50,574 bases of DNA from Betaproteobacteria bacterium (GCA_018970865.1 JAGWVN010000016.1:1-50574), one strand, 5' to 3'; shown: positions 27,690 to 36,826, counted from the stretch's first letter. Program-made: numbers and translations. The notes: generated from the sequence alone by a model not told the origin.

Positions 27690-27893
27690 TCAGGTGGGCA
27701 CCCGCCTGAGCATCTCGATGCCGATCTTGCCGGTGGCGATCTCGCGCAGCGCGGTCACCGTGGGCTTGTCCTTGGTCTCGATGCGCGGGGTGTGGCCCTG
27801 CGCCAGCATGCGGGCGCGGTAGGTGGCCGCCAGGGTGAGCTCGAAGCGGTTGGGAATCTGCTTCAGGCAGTCTTCGACGGTGATGCGGGCCAT
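27690..27893 (-). CDS. rpoZ: RNA polymerase omega subunit
   Basis: 67-residue omega subunit, which supports beta-prime folding and forms part of ppGpp binding site 1. The sequence [20 protein letters not shown], then ATYRARML and [15 protein letters not shown], is typical. The N-terminal Met-Ala-Arg that contributes to ppGpp binding in E. coli is preserved. AAAGG lies upstream of the ATG. Its neighbour is spoT. Confidence 0.97.
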   Translation of the reverse strand: MARITVEDCLKQIPNRFELTLAATYRARMLAQGHTPRIETKDKPTVTALREIATGKIGIEMLRRVPT

Positions 27894-27931
27894 GGCGGAG
27901 CCTTTGTGCGGAATCGACAGATCGACCTTTG

Positions 27932-27937
27932 ATGATA
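27932..27937 (-). promoter_or_regulatory. Weak candidate -10 for rpoZ-spoT
   Basis: TATCAT read on the - strand, 38 bases before the rpoZ ATG, in the 126-bp gap after gmk. The hexamer 17 bp upstream (TCGGCT) matches the -35 consensus at only 3 of 6 positions. Position makes a secondary promoter plausible. Confidence 0.25.
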
Positions 27938-28019
27938 CCCGAACTCGCCGCCCGAGCCGAGAGTGGAGCCTGGCCCCTTACCCGTGGCGCGCCAGGGCAG
28001 CGGCCGGCCGGGTGACCGA

Positions 28020-28685
28020 TCAGCCGGCGGCCGGGCCGGGGCCGAACAGCGCCCGGAAGAGTTCGGGATGCCGCGCCCGCTGGCGCGCGAAGCGCATTCC
28101 GGCGGCATCGACCACCGCCAGCAGCTCGCGCAGGGCGAGGTCGAAATCCTGGTTGACGATCAGGTAGTCAAAGCGGTGCGCCTGGGCGAGTTCCTCACGG
28201 GCCGCCGCCACCCGGCGCTCGATCACCGCCGGGCTGTCCTGGCCGCGCCGGACCAGGCGCTCGCGCAGGGTCTGCACCGAGGGCGGCGCGATGAACACGC
28301 CCACGGTCTCGGGCATCAGCCCGCGCACCTGCATCGCGCCCTGCCAGTCGATCTCGAGCACGATGTCGCGCCCGGCGGCCACCCGCCCGGCGATCCAGGC
28401 GCGCGAGGTGGCGTAGTGGTTGTCGTGGACCCGCGCCCACTCGAGGAACTCGCCGGCCTCGCGGCGCCGCTGGAAGTCGGCGTCGGAGATGAAGTGGTAG
28501 TCGACGCCGTCGCGCTCGCCGGGCCGCGGCGCGCGCGTGGTGAAGGAGATCGACAGCTCCATGCGCGGCCGTTGCTCGAGCATGGCCCGCACCAGCGAGG
28601 TCTTGCCGGCGCCCGAGGGGGCGACCACCGCGAAGACGCTGCCGGCGCCGTCGGTGGGCGGTAGGGGGCTGGGGTTCGTGCTCAT
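28020..28685 (-). CDS. gmk: Guanylate kinase
   Basis: 221-residue GMP kinase (GMP + ATP to GDP + ADP). P-loop VVAPSGAGKTSLVRAML near residue 20, GMP-binding SISFTTRAPRPGERDGVDYHF, GEFLEWARVHDNHYATS, and VLEIDWQGAMQVR are all present. ATG 28685 overlaps the yicC stop by 4 bases (ATGA). The frame is open far upstream through yicC, but similarity begins here. Confidence 0.96.
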   Translation of the reverse strand: MSTNPSPLPPTDGAGSVFAVVAPSGAGKTSLVRAMLEQRPRMELSISFTTRAPRPGERDGVDYHFISDADFQRRREAGEFLEWARVHDNHYATSRAWIAGRVAAGRDIVLEIDWQGAMQVRGLMPETVGVFIAPPSVQTLRERLVRRGQDSPAVIERRVAAAREELAQAHRFDYLIVNQDFDLALRELLAVVDAAGMRFARQRARHPELFRALFGPGPAAG

Positions 28686-29602
28686 TCCAGGTTCTGCACC
28701 TGCTCGCGGATCTGCTCGATCAGCAGCTTGAGCTCGATCACGGTGGCGGTGAGGTCGACACTGGCGCCCTTGGAGCCCAGGGTGTTGGCCTCGCGGTTGA
28801 GTTCCTGCAGCAGGAAGTCCAGGCGCTTGCCCACCGCGCCGCCGGCGGCAAGGACGCGGTCGAGCTCGTCGAGGTGGGTGTCGAGGCGGGCGATCTCCTC
28901 GGCGACATCGATGCGCATGCCGTGCAGCGTGACCTCCTGGCCGATGCGATCCATCAGGGGTTCCAGTGGCGGGCCATTGCCGCCGGCGGCGCTGCCCAGC
29001 GCGGCGCGCAGCCGCTCGACCAGGCGGGCCTCGAACGCGGCGAGCAGCGCCGGCGCCGCGGCGCGCACGGCGGCGACATGGGCGCGCATCTGCGCGCCGC
29101 GCTCGCCGATGATCGCGGCCAGCCGCGCGCCCTCGCGGGCCCGGCTGGCCGAGAACTCGGCCAGGGCGGCGCGCGCCGCCGTCACCACGGCCTGCTGCAG
29201 GGCCTCGGTGTCGGCGCTGGGCTCGGCGATCAGGCCGGGCCATCGCATCAGGTCGGCCACGGTGGGCGGGGCAGCGCCCGGCGCGGCCGCGGCGATCTGC
29301 CCGGCCACGGTCAGCAGCTGCGCCAGCAGTCCGCGATCGATCACCGGCTGTCGGGTCTCGCCGCCTGCGCGCTGCAGCGAAATGCGACACTCCACCTTGC
29401 CGCGGGCGATGCCGGCGGTGAGCAGTTCGCGCAGCGCCGGTTCGGCCGACCTCAGGTCATCGGGCATGCGCAGCTGCAGGTCGAGGAAGCGCGAGTTCAC
29501 GCTGCGCAACTCCAGCTGCAGGCGGCCGGCCTCGGTGTCGTGGAACACGGCAGCGAAGCCGGTCATGCTCTGGATCGGTGTGTGCTTGTTCAAGAGATGC
29601 AT
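28682..29602 (-). CDS. yicC: YicC family endoribonuclease
   Basis: 306-residue YicC protein; the E. coli member is an endoribonuclease. Signature segments are SMTGFAAVFHDTEAG, LELRSVNSRFLDLQLRMPDD, RGKVECRISLQR and, at the end, LDFLLQELNREANTLGSK and LLIEQIREQVQNLE. The start could be 29602 (used here, matching the few residues that normally precede MTGF) or the internal ATG at 29566; neither has a strong ribosome site. It is divergent from the Ser/Thr kinase gene. Confidence 0.93.
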   Translation of the reverse strand: MHLLNKHTPIQSMTGFAAVFHDTEAGRLQLELRSVNSRFLDLQLRMPDDLRSAEPALRELLTAGIARGKVECRISLQRAGGETRQPVIDRGLLAQLLTVAGQIAAAAPGAAPPTVADLMRWPGLIAEPSADTEALQQAVVTAARAALAEFSASRAREGARLAAIIGERGAQMRAHVAAVRAAAPALLAAFEARLVERLRAALGSAAGGNGPPLEPLMDRIGQEVTLHGMRIDVAEEIARLDTHLDELDRVLAAGGAVGKRLDFLLQELNREANTLGSKGASVDLTATVIELKLLIEQIREQVQNLE

Positions 29603-29655
29603 CCAGGTTTGGGCTGGCCCCTCGGACCCGGACCACGGAAGACCGGCTCGCCATC

Positions 29656-30663
29656 ATGCCCTCACAGACCAACGCAGCCCTGCCCAACGGCCTCGAGATC
29701 GGCGGGTACCGGATTCTAAAGAAGATCGCCAGCGGCGGCTTCTCGATCGTCTATCTCGCCCGGGATGCCGAGGGCGTGCGTTACGCCATCAAGGAATACC
29801 TGCCGGCCACCCTGGTCAGCCGCGCGCCCGGCGAGCTCGTGCCCCTGGTGTCGCCCGAGCACCAGAACACCTACCGCAACGGCCTGAAGTGCTTCTTCGA
29901 GGAGGGCAGGGCGCTGGCCCGCATCCTCCATCCCAATGTGGTTCGGGTGGTCAACTTCTTTCGCGCCAACGAGACCGTGTACCTGGTCATGGCCCATGAA
30001 GAGGGCCGCACCCTGCAGGACCTGGTGCTGCGCCGGCGTGCCGGCGAGGGCGCGCAGGTGATCGCCGAGCGGCACATCCGCCGGGTGTTCCACCTGGTGA
30101 TGAACGGCCTTCGCGAGGTGCATGCCAACCGGCTGCTCCACCTCGATCTCAAGCCCGCCAATGTCTACCTGCGCATGGATGCCTCGCCCATGCTGCTCGA
30201 TTTCGGCGCGGCGCGGCAGACCCTGTCGCTCGATGCGCCCAAGCTCTTCCCGATGTACACCCCGGGGTTCGCGGCCCCCGAGCTCTATCGGCGCGGCATG
30301 ACGCTGGGCCCCTGGACCGATGTCTACGGGCTGGGCGCGTCCATGTACGCCTGCATGCTCGGCGCGCCGCCGCAGGCCGCCGACCAGCGCCAGCTCGATG
30401 ACCGCCTCGAGGACCAGCTCGATCGCGCCCGCGATCACTACTCGGCCGGGCTGGTCGACACCGTCACCTGGTGCATGAGCCTCGACCCCACCGACCGCCC
30501 GCAGAGCGTGTTCGCGCTGCAGAAGGCGCTGCGCGACACCGTGGCCGACCGGCCCGACGAGGGCGACGCCCGCGGCGGTGGCCTCTCGCGCTTCCTGGAC
30601 ACCATGGCGGGCGCTCTCGGCCGCCGCCGTCGCGATCCGGCCACCTCGTCCTTCGAATCCTGA
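29656..30663 (+). CDS. Serine/threonine protein kinase (cytosolic, non-RD)
   Basis: 335-residue Hanks-type kinase. The glycine loop is ASGGFSIVYLARD, catalytic lysine Lys46 (YAIKEY), and catalytic loop HLDLKPANVYL (162-172), in which Leu replaces the usual Arg before Asp164 (a non-RD kinase). DFG is at 182-184 and APE at 207-209. No membrane segment or sensor domain follows; the C-terminus is a basic tail (LGRRRRD). It is directly upstream of a PP2C phosphatase (23 bp), presumably its antagonist. Targets are unknown. Confidence 0.9.
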   Translation: MPSQTNAALPNGLEIGGYRILKKIASGGFSIVYLARDAEGVRYAIKEYLPATLVSRAPGELVPLVSPEHQNTYRNGLKCFFEEGRALARILHPNVVRVVNFFRANETVYLVMAHEEGRTLQDLVLRRRAGEGAQVIAERHIRRVFHLVMNGLREVHANRLLHLDLKPANVYLRMDASPMLLDFGAARQTLSLDAPKLFPMYTPGFAAPELYRRGMTLGPWTDVYGLGASMYACMLGAPPQAADQRQLDDRLEDQLDRARDHYSAGLVDTVTWCMSLDPTDRPQSVFALQKALRDTVADRPDEGDARGGGLSRFLDTMAGALGRRRRDPATSSFES

Positions 30664-30686
30664 GCGCAGCCGCCCCGGCCGGCCCG

Positions 30687-31592
30687 ATGAAGTTCAGCAT
30701 CTACCAGGACAGCCTCACCGGGGCGCGTCCGATCAACCAGGACCGCATGGGCTATGCGTTCACCCGCGACTGCCTGCTCATGCTGGTCGCCGACGGCATG
30801 GGCGGCCATCAGCGCGGTGAGGCCGCGGCCCAGGTGGCGATGCAGTCGATCGCGGGCAGCTTCGAGCAGCAGGCCCGGCCCGGGCTGCCCGATCCGCCGG
30901 CGTTCCTCGATGCCGCGCTGCTGCAGGCCCACCGCGACATCCTGCAGTACCAGGTCACCCATGGCATGAGCGAGTCGCCGCGGACCACGGTGGTGGCCTG
31001 TCTGGTGCAGGGCGGCACGGCCTGGTGGGCCCATGCCGGCGACAGCCGCGCCTACTGCATCCGCAATGGCGCGGTGCTGTCGCGCACCCGAGATCACTCC
31101 AAGGTCGAGTCCCTGCTCGCGATGGGGCTGCTCGCGCCTGGCGCCGAGCATCGCCACCCCGATCGCAACAAGGTGCTCAACTGCCTGGGCTCGCCCTTCC
31201 AGCCCACCATCGAGGTCAGCCCGGGCATGGTCCTGTTGCCTGGCGATCTGCTGCTGCTGTGCAGTGACGGGGTGTGGGCGCCGCTGGCCGAGGCCGCGTT
31301 GATCGAGGGCTTCATCGGCGCCGATGTGAAGCGCGCCGTGCCCGAACTGGTCAGGCGCAGCGTGGCCGCGGCCGGCCGCCTGGCCGACAACGCCACGGCG
31401 CTCGCCATGCGCTGGGACAGCGACGCGCCCGCCACATCGCCCATGACCGGCGCCGCCCTGCTGCGCGGCGCGGTCACCACCACCATCGACATCAGTCCCG
31501 ACGCCGAGCCTGAACCGCCCATCACCGACGCCGAGATCGATCGGGCGGTGGCCGAGATCCAGGACGAGATCGCGCGCACGGCCGCCCGCTGA
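30687..31592 (+). CDS. PP2C-type serine/threonine phosphatase
   Basis: 301-residue PPM phosphatase. The metal-binding motifs are all visible: PINQDRMGY, VADGMGGHQRGEAAA, AWWAHAGDSRAYCI, LLLCSDGVWAPL and LADNATALAMRW. The C-terminal 60 residues are an acidic tail ending in a helix (DAEIDRAVAEIQDEIARTAAR). It forms a probable operon with the kinase just upstream and would reverse its phosphorylations. Confidence 0.92.
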   Translation: MKFSIYQDSLTGARPINQDRMGYAFTRDCLLMLVADGMGGHQRGEAAAQVAMQSIAGSFEQQARPGLPDPPAFLDAALLQAHRDILQYQVTHGMSESPRTTVVACLVQGGTAWWAHAGDSRAYCIRNGAVLSRTRDHSKVESLLAMGLLAPGAEHRHPDRNKVLNCLGSPFQPTIEVSPGMVLLPGDLLLLCSDGVWAPLAEAALIEGFIGADVKRAVPELVRRSVAAAGRLADNATALAMRWDSDAPATSPMTGAALLRGAVTTTIDISPDAEPEPPITDAEIDRAVAEIQDEIARTAAR

Positions 31593-31603
31593 GGGGCCGC
31601 GGG

Positions 31604-31617
31604 GGCGGGCGCCCGCC
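31604..31617. other. GC-rich perfect palindrome after the PP2C gene
   Basis: GGCGGGCGCCCGCC is perfectly self-complementary, starts 12 bases after the phosphatase stop and runs into the first unit of the tandem repeat. There is no T-tract; a role in RNA 3'-end formation is possible but not shown. Confidence 0.3.
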
Positions 31618-31673
31618 GACGGATGATCCGCCGACGGATCGCCGGTGAATGCATCGCCCGCCGACGCATCGCC
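31614..31673. repeat. 15-bp tandem repeat, four units
   Basis: Units begin at 31614, 31629, 31644 and 31659. Units 1, 2 and 4 share CGCCGACG[G/C]AT; units 2 and 4 differ at one of 15 positions (CGCCGACGGATCGCC versus CGCCGACGCATCGCC). Unit 3 (GGTGAATGCATCGCC) is diverged at its 5' half. The array ends 18 bases before the TAGAAT element of rph. Confidence 0.75.
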
Positions 31674-31690
31674 CATCCACCGGCGACCCG

Positions 31691-31696
31691 TAGAAT
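31691..31696 (+). promoter_or_regulatory. Candidate -10 of rph
   Basis: TAGAAT (5/6 match) immediately precedes rph. Transcription would start about 31703, at or just before the ATG at 31704, which would make the transcript nearly leaderless. No good -35 is visible. Confidence 0.35.
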
Positions 31697-31703
31697 GGCG
31701 GAC

Positions 31704-32458
<755 letters not shown>

Positions 32459-32462
<4 letters not shown>

Positions 32463-33091
32463 GCGTCGCGCCACCTGCCGGCCGCCTGAGCCGGGTGGTG
32501 ATCGCCTCGGGCAACGCCGGCAAGCTGCGCGAGTTCGCCGCCCTGCTGGCGCCCTTCGGCGTGAGCGGCGTCGGTCAGCGCGAACTCGGCATCGCCGATG
32601 CCCCCGAGCCCCATGCCACCTTTCTCGAAAACGCGCTCGCCAAGGCCCGCCATGCCAGCGCGGCGGCCGGGCTGCCGGCCATCGCCGACGACTCCGGCCT
32701 GTGCCTCGATGCGCTCGGCGGCGCGCCCGGCGTGCACTCCGCGCGCTGGGCCGAACTCGCCGGCGGCCCGCGCGACGACATCGCCAACAACCGGCGGGTG
32801 GCCAGCCAGCTGCGGCAGGCGGCCAGCCGCGCCGGCCACTACTACTGCGTGCTCGTGCTGGTGCGCTCGCCGGATGATCCGCAGCCGGTGGTGGCCGACG
32901 GCCTGTGGCGGGGCGAGTTCGTCGACATTCCCCGTGGCGAGTCGGGATTCGGCTACGACCCGCACTTCCTGCTGCCCGAGCTGGGCTGCACCGTGGCCGA
33001 GCTCAGCCCCGAGCGCAAGAACGCCCTGAGCCATCGCGGCCAGGCGATGCGCGACCTGCAGGAGCGCCTGCGCCGTGCCGGCCTGGTCTGA
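32459..33091 (+). CDS. rdgB: XTP/dITP diphosphatase (RdgB/HAM1)
   Basis: 210-residue house-cleaning pyrophosphatase that removes inosine and xanthosine triphosphates. Motifs: [62 protein letters not shown] and [16 protein letters not shown]. It starts with GTG 32459 in a GTGA overlap with the rph stop, indicating translational coupling; no other start gives a complete family N-terminus. Confidence 0.94.
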
Positions 33092-33115
33092 GCCTGCGCC
33101 CCGCGCGCCGGGCCG

Positions 33116-34336
33116 ATGAGCGACGCGTCGTCGACCTCGGTGGTGCGCCTGGCCGCGCCGGCCCGCGGTCCGGTGCCGCTCGCCCAGTTGCCGCCGCTGT
33201 CGCTCTACATTCACCTGCCCTGGTGCCTGCGCAAGTGCCCCTACTGCGACTTCAATTCCCATGAGTGGCGAGGTGGCGCCGCCGATCTCCCGGGCTTGCC
33301 CGAGCGGGCCTACCTCGAGGCCCTGCAGGCCGATCTCGAGGCCGCGCTGCCGCTGGTCTGGGGCCGCAGCGTGCAGACGGTGTTCATCGGCGGAGGCACG
33401 CCCAGCCTGTTCTCGCCGGCCTCGATCGACGCCCTTCTCGCCATGGTGCGGGCCCGGCTTCGGCTGGCGGCCGGGGCCGAGGTCACGCTGGAGGCCAACC
33501 CCGGCACCTTCGAGGCGGGCCGTTTTGCCGACTTCGCCCGGGCCGGGGTCACCCGGCTGTCCATCGGCGTGCAGAGCTTCGATGACCGCCGGCTGCGGGC
33601 CATCGGCCGGGTGCATGACGGCGAACAGGCCCGGGCGGCCGTTGCCGAGGCGGCGCGCCATTTCGCCAGCTTCAATCTCGACCTGATGTACGCGCTGCCC
33701 GGCCAGACCCTGTCCGATCTCGCCGCTGACATCGACACCGCCCTCGGCTTCGAGCCGCCGCATCTCAGCGCCTACCACCTCACCCTCGAGCCGAACACCC
33801 TGTTCGCCCGCCACCCGCCAGCCCTGCCCGACGACGACCTCGCCGCCGACATGCAGGCCCTGCTGCAGGGGCGTCTCGCCGCCGCCGGCCTGGCGCGATA
33901 CGAGGTGTCGGCCTTCGCCCGGGCCGGTCATCGCTGTCGGCACAACCTGAACTACTGGGAGTTCGGCGACTACCTCGGCATCGGGGCCGGCGCCCACGGC
34001 AAGATCTCCTCGGCCGGCGGCGTCCTTCGCCAGGCCCGCTTCCGCCACCCCCAGCGGTACCAGGAGGCGGCCCTGGCCGGCCGAGCCGTGGAGACCGAGC
34101 GCATGCTCGAGGCGGGCGATCTGCCCTTCGAGTTCATGCTCAATGCGCTGCGCCTGGTGGACGGGGTGCCCGCGGCCCTGTTCGCGGAGCGCACCGGCCT
34201 GAGCCCGGCGACGCTGACCGCTTCGCTGCGCCGTGCGCTGGCCGCCGGCCTGATCGACCCGGACCCCGCGGTGTTCCGGGCCAGCCCGCGCGGGCTCGAC
34301 TTCCTGAACGACCTGCAGGCGCTGTTTCTTGCCTGA
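33116..34336 (+). CDS. hemW: Radical SAM heme chaperone HemW
   Basis: 406-residue radical SAM protein related to coproporphyrinogen III dehydrogenase. The iron-sulphur motif is CLRKCPYC (Cys37, Cys41, Cys44) in SLYIHLPWCLRKCPYCDFNS. VFIGGGTPSLFSP, EANPGTFE, VTRLSIGVQSFDD and DLMYALPGQT follow. The CPYCDFNSH variant marks HemW rather than HemN. It ends the kinase-phosphatase-rph-rdgB-hemW series. The 270 bp that follow hold the glnA control region. Confidence 0.94.
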   Translation: MSDASSTSVVRLAAPARGPVPLAQLPPLSLYIHLPWCLRKCPYCDFNSHEWRGGAADLPGLPERAYLEALQADLEAALPLVWGRSVQTVFIGGGTPSLFSPASIDALLAMVRARLRLAAGAEVTLEANPGTFEAGRFADFARAGVTRLSIGVQSFDDRRLRAIGRVHDGEQARAAVAEAARHFASFNLDLMYALPGQTLSDLAADIDTALGFEPPHLSAYHLTLEPNTLFARHPPALPDDDLAADMQALLQGRLAAAGLARYEVSAFARAGHRCRHNLNYWEFGDYLGIGAGAHGKISSAGGVLRQARFRHPQRYQEAALAGRAVETERMLEAGDLPFEFMLNALRLVDGVPAALFAERTGLSPATLTASLRRALAAGLIDPDPAVFRASPRGLDFLNDLQALFLA

Positions 34337-34380
34337 GGACTTGGTCCCCTACCCGGGCCGCACCGGAAAGGTGCGTATCA

Positions 34381-34424
34381 TGGCATTGCACAACCATGGT
34401 GCGCCTTGTTCTGGTGCAATGCCA
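34381..34424. promoter_or_regulatory. NtrC-type enhancer region upstream of glnA
   Basis: GCAC-N7-GTGC at 34388-34402 matches the NtrC dyad; an adjacent weaker dyad, GCCT-N7-GTGC, is at 34403-34417. In addition, perfect 11-bp arms TGGCATTGCAC (34381-34391) and GTGCAATGCCA (34414-34424) form an inverted repeat with a 22-base centre. The sites lie about 100-120 bases before the predicted sigma-54 start, a normal enhancer distance. Confidence 0.65.
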
Positions 34425-34486
34425 CAGGCCAGTCGCTAAGTCCCTGAATTCTCATGCCCCAGCCAAGGGCGCTGCCGCCGGGTTGA

Positions 34487-34502
34487 TGGCATGGTTTCTG
34501 CT
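34487..34502 (+). promoter_or_regulatory. Sigma-54 (-24/-12) promoter of glnA
   Basis: TGGCATGGTTTCTGCT matches TGGCACN5TTGCW at all but two positions and keeps the essential GG-N10-GC spacing. The predicted start is near 34513, giving a leader of about 94 bases before glnA. With the upstream NtrC-like sites and ntrBC downstream, nitrogen-limited activation is expected. Confidence 0.7.
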
Positions 34503-34606
34503 TGAATTCCGGCAGGTTTGCCTGGCTGCAGAAATGCGCCGACAATCGCGCGGCTTTTGCTTCACCCCTCTTTCAAACCCGACAGCAGTTACCCAGGAGA
34601 GTCCGA

Positions 34607-36019
34607 ATGGCGAGCGCCAAAGACGTCATGAAGATGGTGACGGACAACGAGGTCAAGTTCGTTGATTTCCGCTTCACCGATACCCGCGGCAAGGAGCAGC
34701 ACGTCACGGTGCCGGTCAGCCACTTCGACGAGGACAAGTTCGTCAGCGGCCATGCCTTCGATGGTTCCTCGATCGCCGGCTGGAAGGGCATCGAGGCCTC
34801 CGACATGCTGCTGATGCCCGATCCCGCCACCGCCAACATGGATCCGTTCCGCGAGGAACCCACCCTGATCCTGTCCTGCGACGTGATCGAGCCCTCCGAC
34901 GGCAAGGGCTACTCGCGCGACCCGCGCTCGCTCGCCAAGCGCGCCGAGGCCTACCTGAAGGCCAGCGGCCTGGGCGACACCGCCTACTTCGGCCCGGAGC
35001 CCGAGTTCTTCATCTTCGACTCGGTCACCTGGAATGTCGACATGTCCGGCTGCTCGGTGAAGATCAACTCCGAAGAAGCGCCCTGGAGCACGGGCAAGGA
35101 GTTCGAAGGCGGCAACCTGGGCCATCGTCCCGCGGTCAAGGGCGGTTATTTCCCCGTGCCCCCGGTGGATTCCTTCCAGGACATGCGCTCCGAGATGTGT
35201 CTGCTCCTCGAGCAGATGGGCGTGCCGGTCGAGGTGCACCACCACGAGGTGGCTGCCCCGGGTCAGTGCGAAATCGGCACCAAGTTCTCCACGCTGGTGC
35301 AGCGCGCCGACTGGCTGCAGGTCCTGAAGTATGTGGTGCACAACGTGGCCCACAGCTACGGCAAGACCGCCACCTTCATGCCCAAGCCGGTCGTCGGTGA
35401 CAACGGCTCCGGCATGCACTGCCACCAGTCGGTATGGAAGGACGGCGTCAACCTGTTCGCCGGCAACGGCTACGCCGGGCTGTCCGAGTTCGCGCTCTAC
35501 TACATCGGCGGCATCATCAAGCACGCCCGCGCCCTGAACGCGATCACCAACCCCGGCACCAACTCGTACAAGCGTCTGGTCCCCGGCTTCGAAGCCCCGG
35601 TGAAGCTCGCCTACTCGGCGCGCAACCGCTCGGCCTCGATCCGCATTCCTTATGTGAGCAACCCGAAGGGTCGCCGCATCGAGGTGCGCTTCCCGGATCC
35701 CACCGCCAACCCCTACCTCGCCTTCTCGGCCATGCTGATGGCCGGTCTGGACGGCGTGCAGAACAAGATCCACCCGGGCGAAGCGGCGGACAAGAACCTG
35801 TACGACCTGCCGCCGGAAGAAGACGCGAAGATCCCCACCGTGTGCTCGTCGCTCGACCAGGCGCTCGAGTATCTCGACAAGGACCGCGAGTTCCTCACCC
35901 GCGGCGGCGTGTTCAGCGACGAGATGATCGACGCCTACATCGCGCTCAAGAGCGACGAGGTCACCCGCTTCCGCATGACCACCCACCCGGTGGAATTCGA
36001 CATGTACTACTCGGCCTGA
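34607..36019 (+). CDS. glnA: Type I glutamine synthetase
   Basis: 470-residue GlnA that makes glutamine from glutamate, ammonia and ATP. Recognised segments: [63 protein letters not shown] and [10 protein letters not shown]. The adenylylation tyrosine is Tyr399 in [10 protein letters not shown], so GlnE control is expected. AGGAGA (34595-34600) is 6 bases before the ATG; the frame is open further upstream but no similarity extends there. It is preceded by a sigma-54 promoter and followed by a strong terminator, so it is mostly transcribed alone. Confidence 0.98.
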   Translation: MASAKDVMKMVTDNEVKFVDFRFTDTRGKEQHVTVPVSHFDEDKFVSGHAFDGSSIAGWKGIEASDMLLMPDPATANMDPFREEPTLILSCDVIEPSDGKGYSRDPRSLAKRAEAYLKASGLGDTAYFGPEPEFFIFDSVTWNVDMSGCSVKINSEEAPWSTGKEFEGGNLGHRPAVKGGYFPVPPVDSFQDMRSEMCLLLEQMGVPVEVHHHEVAAPGQCEIGTKFSTLVQRADWLQVLKYVVHNVAHSYGKTATFMPKPVVGDNGSGMHCHQSVWKDGVNLFAGNGYAGLSEFALYYIGGIIKHARALNAITNPGTNSYKRLVPGFEAPVKLAYSARNRSASIRIPYVSNPKGRRIEVRFPDPTANPYLAFSAMLMAGLDGVQNKIHPGEAADKNLYDLPPEEDAKIPTVCSSLDQALEYLDKDREFLTRGGVFSDEMIDAYIALKSDEVTRFRMTTHPVEFDMYYSA

Positions 36020-36063
36020 TCGGGCGGGGCGCGGCATGACCGCTCCCCCCTGTTCTGTCCGCG

Positions 36064-36095
36064 AAGGGCCGGCCTGCCGGCCCTTTGTCTTTTTT
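36064..36095 (+). terminator. Rho-independent terminator of glnA
   Basis: AAGGGCCGG (36064-36072), loop CCTG, CCGGCCCTT (36077-36085): a perfect 9-bp stem followed by a T-rich run ending in TTTTTT at 36090-36095. It starts 45 bases after the glnA stop. Confidence 0.92.
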
Positions 36096-36129
36096 CGCGG
36101 AAATGTCGGGAATTTCCCGGGTAATTGCG

Positions 36130-36159
36130 CCGATCGTCGCTCTGTCATCAGACGATCGG
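36130..36159. promoter_or_regulatory. Inverted repeat upstream of the DUF4124-ntrBC genes
   Basis: Perfect 9-bp arms CCGATCGTC (36130-36138) and GACGATCGG (36151-36159), 12-base centre, no T-tract. It lies after the glnA terminator and before a TATAGT (36186-36191) that could be a -10, so an operator is possible. Confidence 0.4.
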
Positions 36160-36222
36160 TCAGTCCGCCAGCAGGGGGTGCACGGTATAGTCGGCCATGC
36201 CCCATCCCCTTCCGAGGACACC

Positions 36223-36810
36223 GTGATCCGGCTTCTCCGCAGGCTCGGCCTGATGGTCGGGTTGATCCTGATCGCCGCGCCCGCGTCGGCGCAGATCTAC
36301 CGCTGCGAATCCGCGAGCGGCGTGGTCGAATACACCAACGCCCCGGCATCGGGGCCTGCGGCCGAGCGCCAGTGCCGCGTGGTCGATGCCAGCATCACCG
36401 TCATTCCGGCGCCCAAGCCGGTCGGCCCCAAGGCGGGGCCTGCCGCCGCGCCCACGGGGCCGGTGCCGCCCGCGCCCGGTCCGTTCCCGCCCGCGGGGGC
36501 CGCCCAGCGCCCCTCAGGCGGCACCCCCACCGCTGCCGCGCCGCCAGCGGGCTTCCCCAGGGTCGACACCGCTGCCCAGCGCACGCTCGACGGCGACCGC
36601 CGCCGCATCCTCGAGGACGAACTGCGCAAGGAAGAGGCCCGGCTGGCCGAGTTGCGCGCCGCCTTCAACAACGGCGAGCCCGAGCGACGGGGCGACGAGC
36701 GCAACTACCTGAAGTACCTCGAGCGCGTGCAGCGCATGCGCGAGGACATCGGTCGGGCCGAGAGCAATCTCGCCAGCATCCGCCAGGAACTCGCCGCCAT
36801 CCGCAACTGA
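36223..36810 (+). CDS. DUF4124 domain-containing exported protein
   Basis: 195-residue predicted periplasmic protein. The signal peptide (LLRRLGLMVGLILIAAPASAQ) is followed directly by a short DUF4124-type domain (IYRCESASGVVEYTNAP), a Pro/Ala/Gly-rich segment (about 60-110) and a charged coiled-coil C-terminus (RRRILEDELRKEEARLAELR onward). GTG 36223 is preceded by GAGGA and gives a clean signal peptide. It sits between glnA and ntrB, 16 bp before ntrB. Its function is unknown; DUF4124 proteins commonly lie near glnA/ntrB in betaproteobacteria. Confidence 0.8.
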   Translation: MIRLLRRLGLMVGLILIAAPASAQIYRCESASGVVEYTNAPASGPAAERQCRVVDASITVIPAPKPVGPKAGPAAAPTGPVPPAPGPFPPAGAAQRPSGGTPTAAAPPAGFPRVDTAAQRTLDGDRRRILEDELRKEEARLAELRAAFNNGEPERRGDERNYLKYLERVQRMREDIGRAESNLASIRQELAAIRN

Positions 36811-36826
36811 GCGCCGGGGGCGGGCG

